Positions 39,900 to 50,055 of a stretch of 64,000 nt of DNA are shown here, one piece after another; positions within the stretch are counted from its first letter, which is position 1; the number at the start of each line of letters is the position of its first letter. A model generated the notes under the pieces. It saw nothing but the letters and a program-made list of their open reading frames with translations, was not told where the DNA came from and did not search any database. The DNA lies in the NCBI GenBank assembly GCA_036936605.1, contig JAUPFV010000005.1, positions 150,785,195 to 150,849,194 of the forward strand. Reading direction: 5' to 3'. Source of the stretch: Limnanthes douglasii subsp. nivea. Taxonomy: Eukaryota > Streptophyta > Magnoliopsida > Brassicales > Limnanthaceae. The translations under genes were made by a program, and so were the position numbers.

Positions 39900-40311
39900 T
39901 AATAAGGGAAGGAAAATATAGGTGTTTGACATGTAAGTTAGCGTACTAATAAGGTTAAGGTCAATGTATTAAGTGGCTAAGGCCCAAAGTAAAGCACACA
40001 TAAGAAGTGAGGGACTTGAGTGATAGTCCCCTAGAACTTATTTGTAAATAGTAAAATAGTGGGGTAAGAAATCCATTCTCATAATGGTAAACATGTAATT
40101 TCACTCTCTACCATTTTTCCTATATAAAGGACATTCCCTTTTGGGAAAATGACCAATGATTGAGTAATAATTACAACACTTATTCCTTTTGTCTTTTCCA
40201 TTTCTAGCAATTCACTATTCTCAGTTATGTCATACGAATATTCTCTAGTCCGACCCCTTCATACGAACATCTTCGTTCCTAAGCCTCACTAAAGAATCTC
40301 TGAGCGCATCA
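39900..40311 (+). repeat. 3' LTR of Tat element E
   Basis: The polypurine tract CTGGGGGGCTAC is followed by TAATAAGGG, where the usual TG start reads TA. A CTATATAAAGG promoter near 40120 is followed by CCCTTTTGGGAAAATG and a pyrimidine-rich leader. The end ...GAGCGCATCA matches the end of the element D LTR. About 412 bp. Confidence 0.7.
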
Positions 40312-43193
40312 ACATATACGTATGTTTATTCAATGATTAATGGTTAAAGTTTGGACACAATTTTAGAGAAAAAATATGTATTTTCTCTTTAGAATAGTAA
40401 CTAACTTTTCAAAAAACAAATCTAACTTTTTATTGTAATTTAAAAATACAATTCCTCATACAGATTTTAACCGTGTTCATAAGCCTTTTAGCCCGTGGAC
40501 ACTGTATTTTTCCCTATTTCTCCTGTTTGGTTTGAAACTTCCACCAAAGTGACGGATTCTAGCAGTTCTTGCATCTGGCAATCCCTTAGCTATGTGTCAA
40601 TTTACTAAATCATTCTCACGTCATTTACATCCAAACATATGCCAATCTACATCTCTTTTGGTTGTCTTCTAATGTCTGTTTAAGCCAGAAACCCTATATT
40701 TTAGCGTTCACTTAATCTTTTAGGGATTATATGCGGCCATATTGTGATAGTTATATGGTGTATGCAACAAGATCTAATTAAATACATATCAACATGGTGT
40801 GAGGTATCAACGCAAAATAAAAATTATGAGCATGCTATCAATTTCATTTAACTTTATATGTAATGGTCCTTCAATCTGTATATGTTGTGATGCTTCTAAT
40901 GAATAAATTAATAAAAGAGAGACGAGAACATTATAAAATAAAGGATAAATCATAGAGTATACAACCACCTTCAATAGTTTTAACAAGTAACATAATATTG
41001 ACTATAAAATAAAACACATCTGGCTGCAATAAGTGTAAGAGAATTTCGTACAATAGGCGAAAATACTTAGCTAAAGTTGAATGGGGTACATTTTTATTGA
41101 ATGAAGCATTTATAATGTTCAATCTACACAAGTTCCCAGCACTCCTTCGGGTGTATAACACATGCAAATGTGTAGTTTTTAGTACTTTTTAGGATTTATA
41201 TATTACATTAACTAATATTTTTTATAAAACAAATATCCTATTTTCTATTCAAATTACAATGGATAATGTAAGTGCAATCCTTCAAAATTTATATATTAAA
41301 TTGTTAATCTATTTTTTTATCAGTTAAGTGTTTGCATGATCCTTTTGTCCATTGTGGTTAACATAAGAAACAACTAATATAGTAGACATGTGAAAGTGAT
41401 TTTTTTTTCTCTAAACGTAAAATTCATACATTTTTTATGTTTTAATTGGTTTTGGGCATATTCTCAAAGTTGGATAAAAAATACTAAATTATTTATTGTT
41501 TGAGGATGAGATATTCATATATTTGTCTCAAAACAACATAATTTTTATGATAACTTTTAGATAAAAAAACAAAATTCTACATCAATTCATAACTACAAAA
41601 GAAGTTTTGATAAAAGATAAGATAATGAAATTTCCAGAGTAATGGTCAGAGAATGAGAAAGAAAGAATCAGTACGAGATAATAACTATGCTGCACTAAAT
41701 TTTTAACATTTGTATCACACGGTTGTGCAACTAGTGCTGTTTTGATTATGAAGCAACATCTAATCGTTTATATGTTTGGAACTCATGAAATTGTGTTGTC
41801 AAAAAAATAAGTAATAAAAAACTTGACAATTCATCAATATCTTGAAGAACTATGAAACATCAATCAAACTTTTCAAACAAAAAAATTGAAAAAGATCAAC
41901 CATAAGATTATAGTATAAACATTCTTTTTAACTCAAACTTTTCTTAAATGGTAAATATTCCTTTCAATTTCTTAATTAATGTATTAAAATCTAAACATCA
42001 TAAACTGTATTGTAGAATTATATATTATCGTCCAGCTCTATAGATAACATCACAAATCAAAATCCTATAAAAAAAATTACCAATACAACGGAAGCCTATT
42101 AACCATCTTACATCTTTGTCATTCCAATTTAAATTTTATAACATTATTCAATAATCCATTAATTATATATCAATATATATCATTAATTTGGGGATAATCT
42201 ACCTAAAATAACGCTAATGTCGCACTTTTGTAAAAGAGAAAGTTAATTAAAAAATTAACAATAACAACAAATTGGAAATATCTCTACCCAAGTCAAATTG
42301 CTGTAGAAATCAATTTAAAAATTTAACACCAAACTGAAAGAATATTTATTTACAAAGTTTATATAGAAATCAAATAAACAAATGTACTTATACCACAGTT
42401 GCTACACTCAATGAATAATCTGTTTGCATTCGAGCTAGTCCAAGTAATATGAGTAACACTAAGTAACCCGTAATCACAAAAACCACTGTTAACTTGATTT
42501 GTAATGAATTTAATAAAATCCGTTGATGGTTTTGTAAATAGTAAAGAACAATGATTTTTGAGTTTTGATTATGTTCGCTTCGATTAGTAGAAGACAACTC
42601 AAATAAAATTATTGGTGTTCGAATTTTTAAAGAATGAATAGGTAAAAAAATTGAAGTATATTTGATTGAGAAAACAAAAACTAATTTTTAGGAGATATTT
42701 ATGCCAACAAAGAGCGACACTTGTCGATCAAATTTAATTTTGATAAAAGTTGAATATACAACTACTTATGTTAATTTTAATATTTGATTTGGGTAAAAAT
42801 AAAAAATTTGACCATTTTCAATTTGGATATTTGTATTTTTGAATACAATTTTTTTTAAAACGTTAAATTCTAGAAGATACTATTTTTATAAGCAACATGT
42901 GTTTACGTGAAAAACGCTATAGAGAAAGAGGCATACAATATGGAATATAAAACAAAACTCAAAGTGAAATAGTTATAAGTATTATTTAAGATGCAGCGTG
43001 GCATCTTATGATCAATCATATGTTTGGAGACTAAAATATACTATTATTTGAAAAATAATTAATTAAATGTTACAAAAATAAATAAAACACGACAAATTTG
43101 AAAAATGAAAAACTATTAGTGCTTTTTAAGATAAATAAACCAAACTTTAAACTTTATTAATATCTATTTTCTTAAAACAATTATAGAACAAAA
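40312..43193. other. Intergenic, AT-rich
   Basis: No gene, tRNA or clear repeat recognised in about 2.9 kb. Short frames such as 41167-40931 show no motif. Confidence 0.5.
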
Positions 43194-44105
43194 GGGAAAT
43201 TGCACCTAAAGTACCCACTCAACTATTCAATTGTCATATAGTACCCAAGAATGGGACAATTGTCACTTAATACCCAACTCAACTACCTAATTACCACCTA
43301 GTACCTAACATTATTTTAATACCCTAACTACCCTCACCATTTATGAACAACTAACCAAAATTTATCTTTCCTATTTTTTCCTTTTATTTTATTTTTAAAA
43401 GATCCGTATCTTTCAAACCGGAGCTCAAAAAAAAATGAAAGTACCATCGCTTTTGTTTTTTAAAAATGAACAAAACTAGATCCATTGATGATATTTTTTT
43501 TTATTTTTTTTAAAAATAAAATTTCACCAGTAACAATTCGCATCCTATCATGAGAATTGTTAAGGAAATCCTGAGAGTTGCAAACAATTCGCATTCTATC
43601 ATGAGAATTGTTCAGAAAATCCTGAGAGTGGCAAACAATTCGCATCCTATCATGAGAATTGTTCAGGAAACCCAGAGTTGCAAACAATTCACATCCTATC
43701 ATGAGAATTGTTCAGGAAATCCTGAGAGTTGCAAACAATTCGCATCCTATCATGATAATTGTTCAGGAAATCCTGAGAGTTGCAAACAATTCGCATTCTA
43801 TCATGAGAATTGTTCAGGAAACCCAGAGTTGCAAACAATTTGCATCCTATCATGAGAATTGTTCATGAAATCCTGAGAGTTGCAAACAATTCGCATCATA
43901 TCATGAGAATTGTTCAGAAAACCCAGAGTTGCAAACAATTCGCATCCTATCATGAGAATTGCAAACACCTTGAAGTACCAGCGCGTATATTTGGTCGAGG
44001 GTAGTTTTGTCCAAATTTCAATTCGAAGTACCAGTGACACTATCCAAAAAGCGGGTACCACTGGCTAATTAAATAGTTGAGAAGGTATTTACTTGTAACT
44101 TTCTC
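43194..44105. mobile_element. 912-bp foldback element, probable Mutator-like
   Basis: Terminal inverted repeats of about 50 bp: the left GGGAAATTGCACC...ACTCAACTATTCAATT...TAGTACCC corresponds to the reverse complement of the right end GAGAAAGTTAC...TCTCAACTATTTAATT...GGTACCC. Flanks show a 9-bp direct repeat with one mismatch, AGAACAAAA (43185-43193) and AGAACCAAA (44106-44114). No transposase. The centre is a 49-51-bp tandem array. A matching terminus alone lies near 18676-18706, so this is a family with more than one copy. Confidence 0.75.
43530..43965. repeat. Tandem array of 49-51-bp palindromic units
   Basis: About nine units built on CGCATCCTATCATGAGAATT and TTCAGGAAATCCTGAGAG. Units of 51 bp alternate with shortened 49-bp units where AATCCTGAG becomes ACCCAG. 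Each 51-bp unit contains the small palindrome CAGGAAATCCTG and a CAATTC...GAATTG dyad. A multiple-of-three period keeps frames open on both strands; this is a repeat artefact, not a gene. Confidence 0.9.
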
Positions 44106-44114
44106 AGAACCAAA

Positions 44115-44653
44115 ATCAAAATATTTTTATATTCTTTTCACTTTCTATTTTTGTCGTGTAATCATCGTATTTTATGGAAATTTTAAAATAAATAAATAAA
44201 TAAATTTTATATTTAGCTATTAGTTTTGTTCTAAAACCTATAAAATAATAGATTTGAATGTTTAACCAATATAAACTAAAACTATAGATTATTTAGTTTG
44301 GTGATTTGGTTTTATATCTTGGTTAGAATTTTATTATTTAAATAAAAACAAAAATTACAATATTTTATTACAAAAGTCGAAGTCTATCTTGGAAGGATTA
44401 AAGCCCAACTTTAAGCTTGGTGTAAAAAAAATTCAAAGTTGAAGTATGTCATTTATAAAGAAGTTAAGTTTGGATCTTAAAAGTTAAAAAAATATTTAAA
44501 TATAATTTATGACATTTTCATATATTTTGATATAAAATTTTCTGACGAATATTACATGTTTTTTTTACTATTACCGTAATTAGTTTGTGTTTATTTAATA
44601 TACACTATGTTATGTCGGATTCTGAAACTAAAAAACATCGAACATTTGAATAA

Positions 44654-44699
<46 letters not shown>

Positions 44700-45988
44700 G
44701 TGGTTAGTAGCGATTATAATTATTTTTATTTTGACAAACACTTCATTAGAGATTGCAATGTTGTTACGGTCTTCTGTCACGTCGACGTGGTACAGATATA
44801 ATAATTATAATCCGTAAATAGATCATATTATATACTGAACTTTTAATTTATCTAATCCGATCCGACTAAAATATATAAGCTATATATAATTAATAAATAA
44901 TAATATATTAATAAAAAATATATTTATTAACTACTATATGGTTGATTTATTTTTAATAATGTATACATTTCAATCTTTTAATTTTTAGCTAAGTATTATT
45001 TTTGTAAATAATATATTTACTAATTACATTATCTTAGTAAACTTATTTTTTAGGTTTCAAATCTCAACCCTTCAATTTATCAAGAGGATTTTATCTCAAT
45101 GGATTTTGACAATTGGTTTGAATTTTTTATGTCGGTGGAAACTAAATAGTCTGATATATCATATTTAAAAAATAAAATAAAAGATGTTCTGTTTATTTTA
45201 TGTTAAAAATATTAATTGCGTATCCAAAATTGATATTTTTTCTTTTATATAATTTACCATCAATTTTTTAATTTTGACATAGAATTATGTAATTTGTTAG
45301 GTTCTCACCAAAATTTATGTCATGTTTGGAATCTAAATTTTAAAAGTTTTTTTTGGTAATTAAAAAAGTTTTCAAAAATATTATACGTTGTTTAAATGTT
45401 TTATGTTATACTATTTAAGACGATCTTTTTAGAGTGTAAGTTTAGTTAAAAATTTATGTTTACTTTACTAACATTTGATTGTCTAATTATTTTTTTTAGT
45501 TAGGTTTGTTTTGGTGTAAAAAAATTATATTTAAATTTATATTTAAATTAAGAAATAAAATAAATAAATATGAGTTTGGATTTAAATCGAACCAGATAAA
45601 ATAATTTAAATAATAGAAATAATATTTGCAGACCGTGTTGAGTTGATCTACCGATACAAACGGATCCGATTTCGATTCGAAAATATTTAACATCTAGCGG
45701 ACCAAATCCGATTCGGATAAAAAAAAAAAAAAAAAAACCCTAACGAACATATGTCCTAACTCCTAACCAACCTTTTTGCCATCCATGCATTTTACTATCG
45801 TTGACAAGTTCCATTAAAATGGTGCAATAAATTACAATAACTTTACGAAATTTGCCAATAGAGATTTTGCCGTAATTACATTAATTAGTTACAATCTTCC
45901 TATAAAATTAACGATAGCTATAATTCCGCAAAAAGAATTCCATTACTTAGTAACTATTTTTGTCATTTGATATGATTTGATTAGTTTT
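44115..45988. other. Intergenic, AT-rich, with microsatellite
   Basis: It contains an (AAT)n microsatellite at about 44656-44698 and a poly-A run at 45720-45737. No gene recognised. Confidence 0.5.
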
Positions 45989-46189
45989 GTTTAGCTTAGG
46001 GCCGTAAAAAAATCCGAAAAATCCGATATCCGACCGAAATATTCGATATCGAATCCGAAAAAAACGGATAATATCCGTATCCGAAAAAAACGGATAATAT
46101 CCGTATTCGAAAGAAAACGGATAATATTCGTATCCGAAAATAGCGGATATGAATATAGACATATCCGTATTCGAAATATCCGATATCCG

Positions 46190-46254
<65 letters not shown>

Positions 46255-46278
46255 TTTATTTAAACATATTTTTTAGCT

Positions 46279-46329
46279 ATCCTACATCGTAAAAAGCAAA
46301 ACAAAATACTAAGAAAGTTGTCCATAAAT
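46279..46329 (+). promoter_or_regulatory. snRNA-promoter-like module 1 (USE variant + TATA-like)
   Basis: ATCCTACATCG (46279-46289), one base off the plant snRNA upstream element RTCCCACATCG, with ATAAATA about 34 bp further on. It is the most diverged of four modules in the hAT-like element. Confidence 0.4.
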
Positions 46330-46630
46330 ATGGAAGATTGCTTCTTTAAAAATTATAATTTATCCCACATCTAAAGTTGGAAAAAGAATTGATTATTCTA
46401 ATATATATAATTTTAGGACGAAAGGAGAATTTTTCTCCAAGATTTGTTATTGCTTTTCTTGATCTTCAAGAAATCTCCAATCCTATACTCTCTTCTTTTG
46501 CTCTCTTCTTCTCTCTTGGCAGTAAGCTGATTGTGTTTCCTCTTTGAGGGCCTCCCTCTTGGAGGCTTGGTTTTGATTCGTGGTCTGCGTGTTTTGGTCT
46601 TCTTTTGAAGACTTTGTTGGGTATTTTATC

Positions 46631-47935
46631 ATGTCAAATGATGAAGCGTTCCCTCCATTGAATAGCGATAAAGATAAAGAGGCAGCTGATTTACGTAATC
46701 GTAAAGGCAATGCTTGGGCAAACGGTAACACTTTTGCTGATGTTTTGAAGGGCAAACCTGATTGCTCCAAGTTACAACCGATGGAGGTTTCGCTTTTCGA
46801 AGATCATAACGTTCTTAGATTTCATCATAATGTTAAGGCCTCGTTGGTGGCTCAATCGAGACATACTTTGGTGGTTAAGTTCAATCTTGGTATTCCTAAG
46901 AGGGCTGTGTTTCAGGCTTTCCTCGATGGATTTAAGTTCAAGGGTGGTTTTACATATGCTACTATTGATTCCAGACAGATTCTTGTGGAGTTCTCGCTGT
47001 TAGAAGATGTTGACAGGCTGTGGGCTAAAACATTTTGGAATGTTGAGGGAAAGGTCATGAGGATTGTCAAGTGGTGTCCGCAAAACAGTCGCTATTTTGA
47101 AAGCCCTGTTGTTCTACTTTGGGTCAGGTTTGAGAATCTTTTAGAGTTTATGTATAACAAGGCTCTGATTCATGAAATCGCTGAATCTTTAGGCTCTGTT
47201 CATAAGGTTGTTGTTCCAGATGAAATTAGAGCTAAGGCTAATGCTTGTTATGCTTTAGTTGAAATTGACGTCTCTAAGTTTCTAAAAAGAAAAGTTTGGG
47301 TTCAATTTGGTGCTCAAGATGGTTACTGGGTTGGTCTGAGCTACAAGAATGCTCCCCTTTATTGTAAATCTTGTCATCATTTAGGTCATGATGCAGGGAT
47401 GTGCAAGAAAGGATTAAGTAAAGGCAATGATATTATTAACAACAAAAGTGATAACAAGGCTGATAACAATGTTAATACTGTTAGTAAGCCTACTACTCAG
47501 GATACATGTAAAAATTCTACAACTGATACTTTCCTAAAAGTTTATACTAGAAGATTGAAGTCTATGATTGGCCCTAAAGATGTGTCTGTTGAAGTACCTA
47601 GTAGCTCTGCTATTCCTGATGTGGCTCCTGTGGTTGACACTGCTAAGGACTCTGGTAACGTTGAAGTCACTTTGAAGCATGACTTGGATTTGATTGGTGC
47701 CCTTCAGGGTCTTGAACATGTTCAGACTATTGAGGTGTCTTCTTCTCCTAAGCTAAGTAACATGGGGAGTTGTAATCCCTCCCCTGAGGTAGCTTCTTCT
47801 GAGTCTTCTGATGATGGATTCGCTTCCATTATTCGCAATAGATTAAATGCTGCAAACAAAAGTAAAAAGAAAAGATTAAATATCAAATCTCTTCACAAGA
47901 GAGACAAAAATAATGCTTATTCTCTATCTGAATGA
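46631..47935 (+). CDS. LINE ORF1, DUF4283 / zinc-knuckle RNA-binding protein
   Basis: Intact 434-aa reading frame. I chose the start MSNDEAFPPL because it follows the 5' UTR and resembles other plant LINE ORF1 starts; an upstream in-frame Met at 46580 is possible. The DUF4283-type domain is about residues 55-215 (SRHTLVVKFNLG, FKGGFTYATIDSRQILVEF, WCPQNSRYFESPVVLLWVRF). The CCHC knuckle CKSCHHLGHDAGMC is at about 254-267, preceded by the DUF4283-zf linker VEIDVSKFLKRKVWVQF. A low-complexity Asn/Lys/Ser tail ends in the conserved KKKRLNIKSLHKRDK. It would bind LINE RNA in a ribonucleoprotein. It is the only intact transposon protein in the window. The stop codon overlaps the ORF2 start (ATGA). 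Confidence 0.88.
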   Translation: MSNDEAFPPLNSDKDKEAADLRNRKGNAWANGNTFADVLKGKPDCSKLQPMEVSLFEDHNVLRFHHNVKASLVAQSRHTLVVKFNLGIPKRAVFQAFLDGFKFKGGFTYATIDSRQILVEFSLLEDVDRLWAKTFWNVEGKVMRIVKWCPQNSRYFESPVVLLWVRFENLLEFMYNKALIHEIAESLGSVHKVVVPDEIRAKANACYALVEIDVSKFLKRKVWVQFGAQDGYWVGLSYKNAPLYCKSCHHLGHDAGMCKKGLSKGNDIINNKSDNKADNNVNTVSKPTTQDTCKNSTTDTFLKVYTRRLKSMIGPKDVSVEVPSSSAIPDVAPVVDTAKDSGNVEVTLKHDLDLIGALQGLEHVQTIEVSSSPKLSNMGSCNPSPEVASSESSDDGFASIIRNRLNAANKSKKKRLNIKSLHKRDKNNAYSLSE

Positions 47936-48587
47936 TTTCTGGTGCCTCTGTGGGTTTTGAGAGATCTATTCTAAGCATTAATAACATAATAAAAGGCATT
48001 GACGCTAATGTTGGATTAAAATCGATTCACTGGTCAGGGTATCACAGGGCAGGACTGGCACTTGGGTGTTATTCTATTTACAGGCGTAAGCGTAAAGTTC
48101 AGTACCTGAAATGGGAGTTTCCTCCATCTGGTAGACTCAAGGTTAACGTCGACGGCGCTTGTAGCTTCACCGGTGAAGCTACTGGAGGCTTCACCTTGGG
48201 AACCTCTTGTTTGGCCAGGGCTTCTGTTTTGGCAAAATTGGACCCTTTGAAGCGGAATGCTTAGCTATGGTGGAAGCTATTTCTTACTGTCGTCGTAATG
48301 GAATGGTGAACGTCGAAGTTGAGTCCGATTGCCAGGCTTTGATCGATTCTCTTGCTTTTGGAGTGGAGACGTCTTTCTCGATGCTGTCGGTGTGTAGAAA
48401 CTTGATTCACCACTCTATGTCTCTCCGACATGTTTCTCGTACTCAGAATTCGGCTGCCGACTGGATTTCGAAACGGGCTTTGAAGGCTACTGGTGGCAAA
48501 TCGTTCAAGGTGGTGGATGCGCCGGCGGAACTGTTGGATATCGTCACTTTGGAGAGTCTTGGTGTTGGTTTCATTGATCCTGGTTGA
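47932..48587 (+). pseudogene. LINE ORF2 remnant, RNase H domain only
   Basis: ORF2 starts at ATG 47932, overlapping the ORF1 stop by 4 nt. After about 50 codons of junction sequence it runs into the linker KVQYLKWEFPPSGRLKVNVDGAC and a plant LINE RNase H (RVT_3): first Asp in NVDGAC, Glu in FEAECLAMVEA, Asp in VESDCQALIDS, last Asp in NSAADWISKRA. A frameshift between about 48200 and 48240 separates the first catalytic Asp from the rest; the second part is open to 48587. Endonuclease, RT and zinc finger are deleted. Confidence 0.8.
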
Positions 48588-49302
48588 GAGATCGATTTAT
48601 TGTGGCTTGATTGGTGGCTTGATTGGGTGCTGCTTGATTCTAGGGTTTCATTTGGGAAGGTTTCGATTTGGTCTGAGAGAGAGGCTTGGGAGCATTGCTA
48701 GGGTTTAGTGATTGGAGATGCTTAGTTACTTGTTGGGTTTCCGTTTTTATTTTTTTGGGCCTTGCTCTTGGGCTGGGTCCTTTGTTGTATCTGACGATTG
48801 TTTTTAATATATGAGTCTCTTTCGCCAAAAAAAAAAAAAAAAAAAAAGTTGGAAAAAGAATCGTTACCAAACTGTTTATAAAAGATATTGTGGCTTTTCT
48901 TAACAAGTATATCTTTTTTAGTCTTATGACTCTTATCCCACATCTAAAATGTGGAAAATAATTGCTACGAAACTTTCTATAAAAGTTATGGTGGCTTTTC
49001 AAAATAAGTATATTTTTTAACCTTATCCCACATCTAAAATGAGAATATGAAGTTCTACTAAGGTGTCTATAAAGGTAGCCTAACCAATAATACAATTATT
49101 TAAAAACTTTAGTGGATATTCCGTATTCGGATATTATCCGTATTCGGATATTATCCGTATTCGGATATTATCCGTCGGATACGGATTCGGATATTATTTT
49201 AAAAAAAAATCGGATTCGAATTCGGATTCGAATAGTGATTTCGGATTCAGATATAGACAGATTCGTATCCGAAATATCCGTTTGACAGCCCTAGCTTAGC
49301 TC

Positions 49303-50055
49303 ATCAGATAACTGTAAAAAAAATTCAAGTACAATTTATATCATAAAAAAAGCATAAATATTAATATAGGAGAAATTCAAATACGATTTATATCATTAAA
49401 AAAACATAAATATTAATATAAGATGTGTTATCAAATTATAGTCATGATGCTCACGTCTCGTTTGAAGTTTGGATAATGTTCTTCCATTCCAATAAATAAA
49501 AACATGTATTTACGATTGTAAAACATAGTTGTTAATAATAAAAAGGATAAAATGTAGGAGGATAGGTTTTAAAAATAAAATATTTATTTTGTCAAACACT
49601 TAGATTGGCAAAAAAGGTTCCATCCAAATGATTTGACCACAGTTAGATTGGCAAACAGTAGATTGATTCTCATAGCCTAGTATCAACACAATCAAGATAT
49701 TTTTCCTTAAAACATTCAAGGAAAGAAAATATTTACACACACTCCCATTTGGAATATACCTGAGAGCTAGATATATTTTGTTTTGGTAGAAACTAGATAT
49801 TAGAAGGTCAAACTTACAAATTTTATAGGATAACATCAGCTTCGGCATGATAGAACAGCCAAATATACTTTAATCATCAATTTCTCACAAAAGGAAAAGA
49901 TTCACTAACCCGTTATAGTCTTTTCTGGTGTATAAGAAAATGACGGTGGTATCATTGATCAGTTAGTCTGCAAGAAAGAAAGAGCCAAGATACTGAGATT
50001 CACTATCCTGTGAGAGTTCTTTCCATGTATTAGGAGCTGGCGGTAGTATCATTGA
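49303..50055. other. 3' flank of kinesin gene with 95-100 bp duplication
   Basis: No separate gene. The segment 49905-49998 is a diverged tandem duplicate of about 49999-50095, which contains the kinesin stop codon and 3' end (shared phrase AGTCTGCAAGAAAGAAAGAG). The rest is AT-rich and probably 3' UTR and spacer. Confidence 0.55.

Larger units (their letters stand above)
46390..48846 (+). mobile_element. L1-type LINE with intact ORF1, EN/RT deleted
   Basis: Flanked by a target-site duplication AGTTGGAAAAAGAAT (46375-46389 and 48847-48861), with a poly(A) tail at 48828-48846. It contains a 5' UTR (46390-46630), a complete ORF1, the first codons of ORF2, and then directly the C-terminal RNase H and 3' UTR. 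The endonuclease and reverse transcriptase, roughly 3 kb in relatives, are missing. Full ends, poly(A) and duplication mean the deleted form was probably mobilised in trans by another LINE. Confidence 0.9.
46362..49073 (+). promoter_or_regulatory. snRNA-promoter-like modules 2-4 (USE + TATA, 32-nt gap)
   Basis: ATCCCACATCT occurs at 46362-46372, 48935-48945 and 49025-49035. It matches the plant snRNA upstream sequence element RTCCCACATCG at 10 of 11 positions. TATAAAA/TATAAAG boxes follow at 48877, 48978 and 49068. The gap is 32 nt for modules 3 and 4. For module 2 it is also 32 nt once the LINE (inserted between its USE and TATA) is removed. This corresponds to the wider, Pol II-type spacing known for plant U1/U2/U4/U5 genes. 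No snRNA coding sequence follows. Confidence 0.6.
45997..49294. mobile_element. hAT-like non-autonomous element, split by a LINE
   Basis: The left end TAGGGCCGT (45997) and right end ACAGCCCTA (49286-49294) form short inverted repeats of hAT type. They are flanked by an 8-bp duplication with one mismatch, GTTTAGCT (45989-45996) and GCTTAGCT (49295-49302). Subterminal regions are packed with ATCCGATATCCG and TATTCGGATATTATCCG repeats in opposite orientation at the two ends (46010-46190 and 49110-49280), as expected for transposase-binding repeats. Inside lie an (AT)n tract (46193-46249) and tandem snRNA-promoter-like modules. No transposase. The LINE at 46390-48846 is a later insertion. Confidence 0.8.

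Noticed and set aside
43530..43965. Possible CRISPR-like array
   Set aside because: Units are contiguous with no unique spacers, and this is a plant nuclear genome.
43460..44061. Overlapping frames on both strands in the 51-bp array
   Set aside because: The period is a multiple of three, so frames stay open automatically; the sequence lies inside a foldback element.
45496..46162. Minus-strand frames near the left end of the hAT-like element
   Set aside because: They read through ATCCG subterminal repeats and AT-rich DNA; no transposase motif.
46199..46249. (AT)n and similar simple tracts as origins or scaffold sites
   Set aside because: Simple microsatellites; nothing in the sequence supports such a function.
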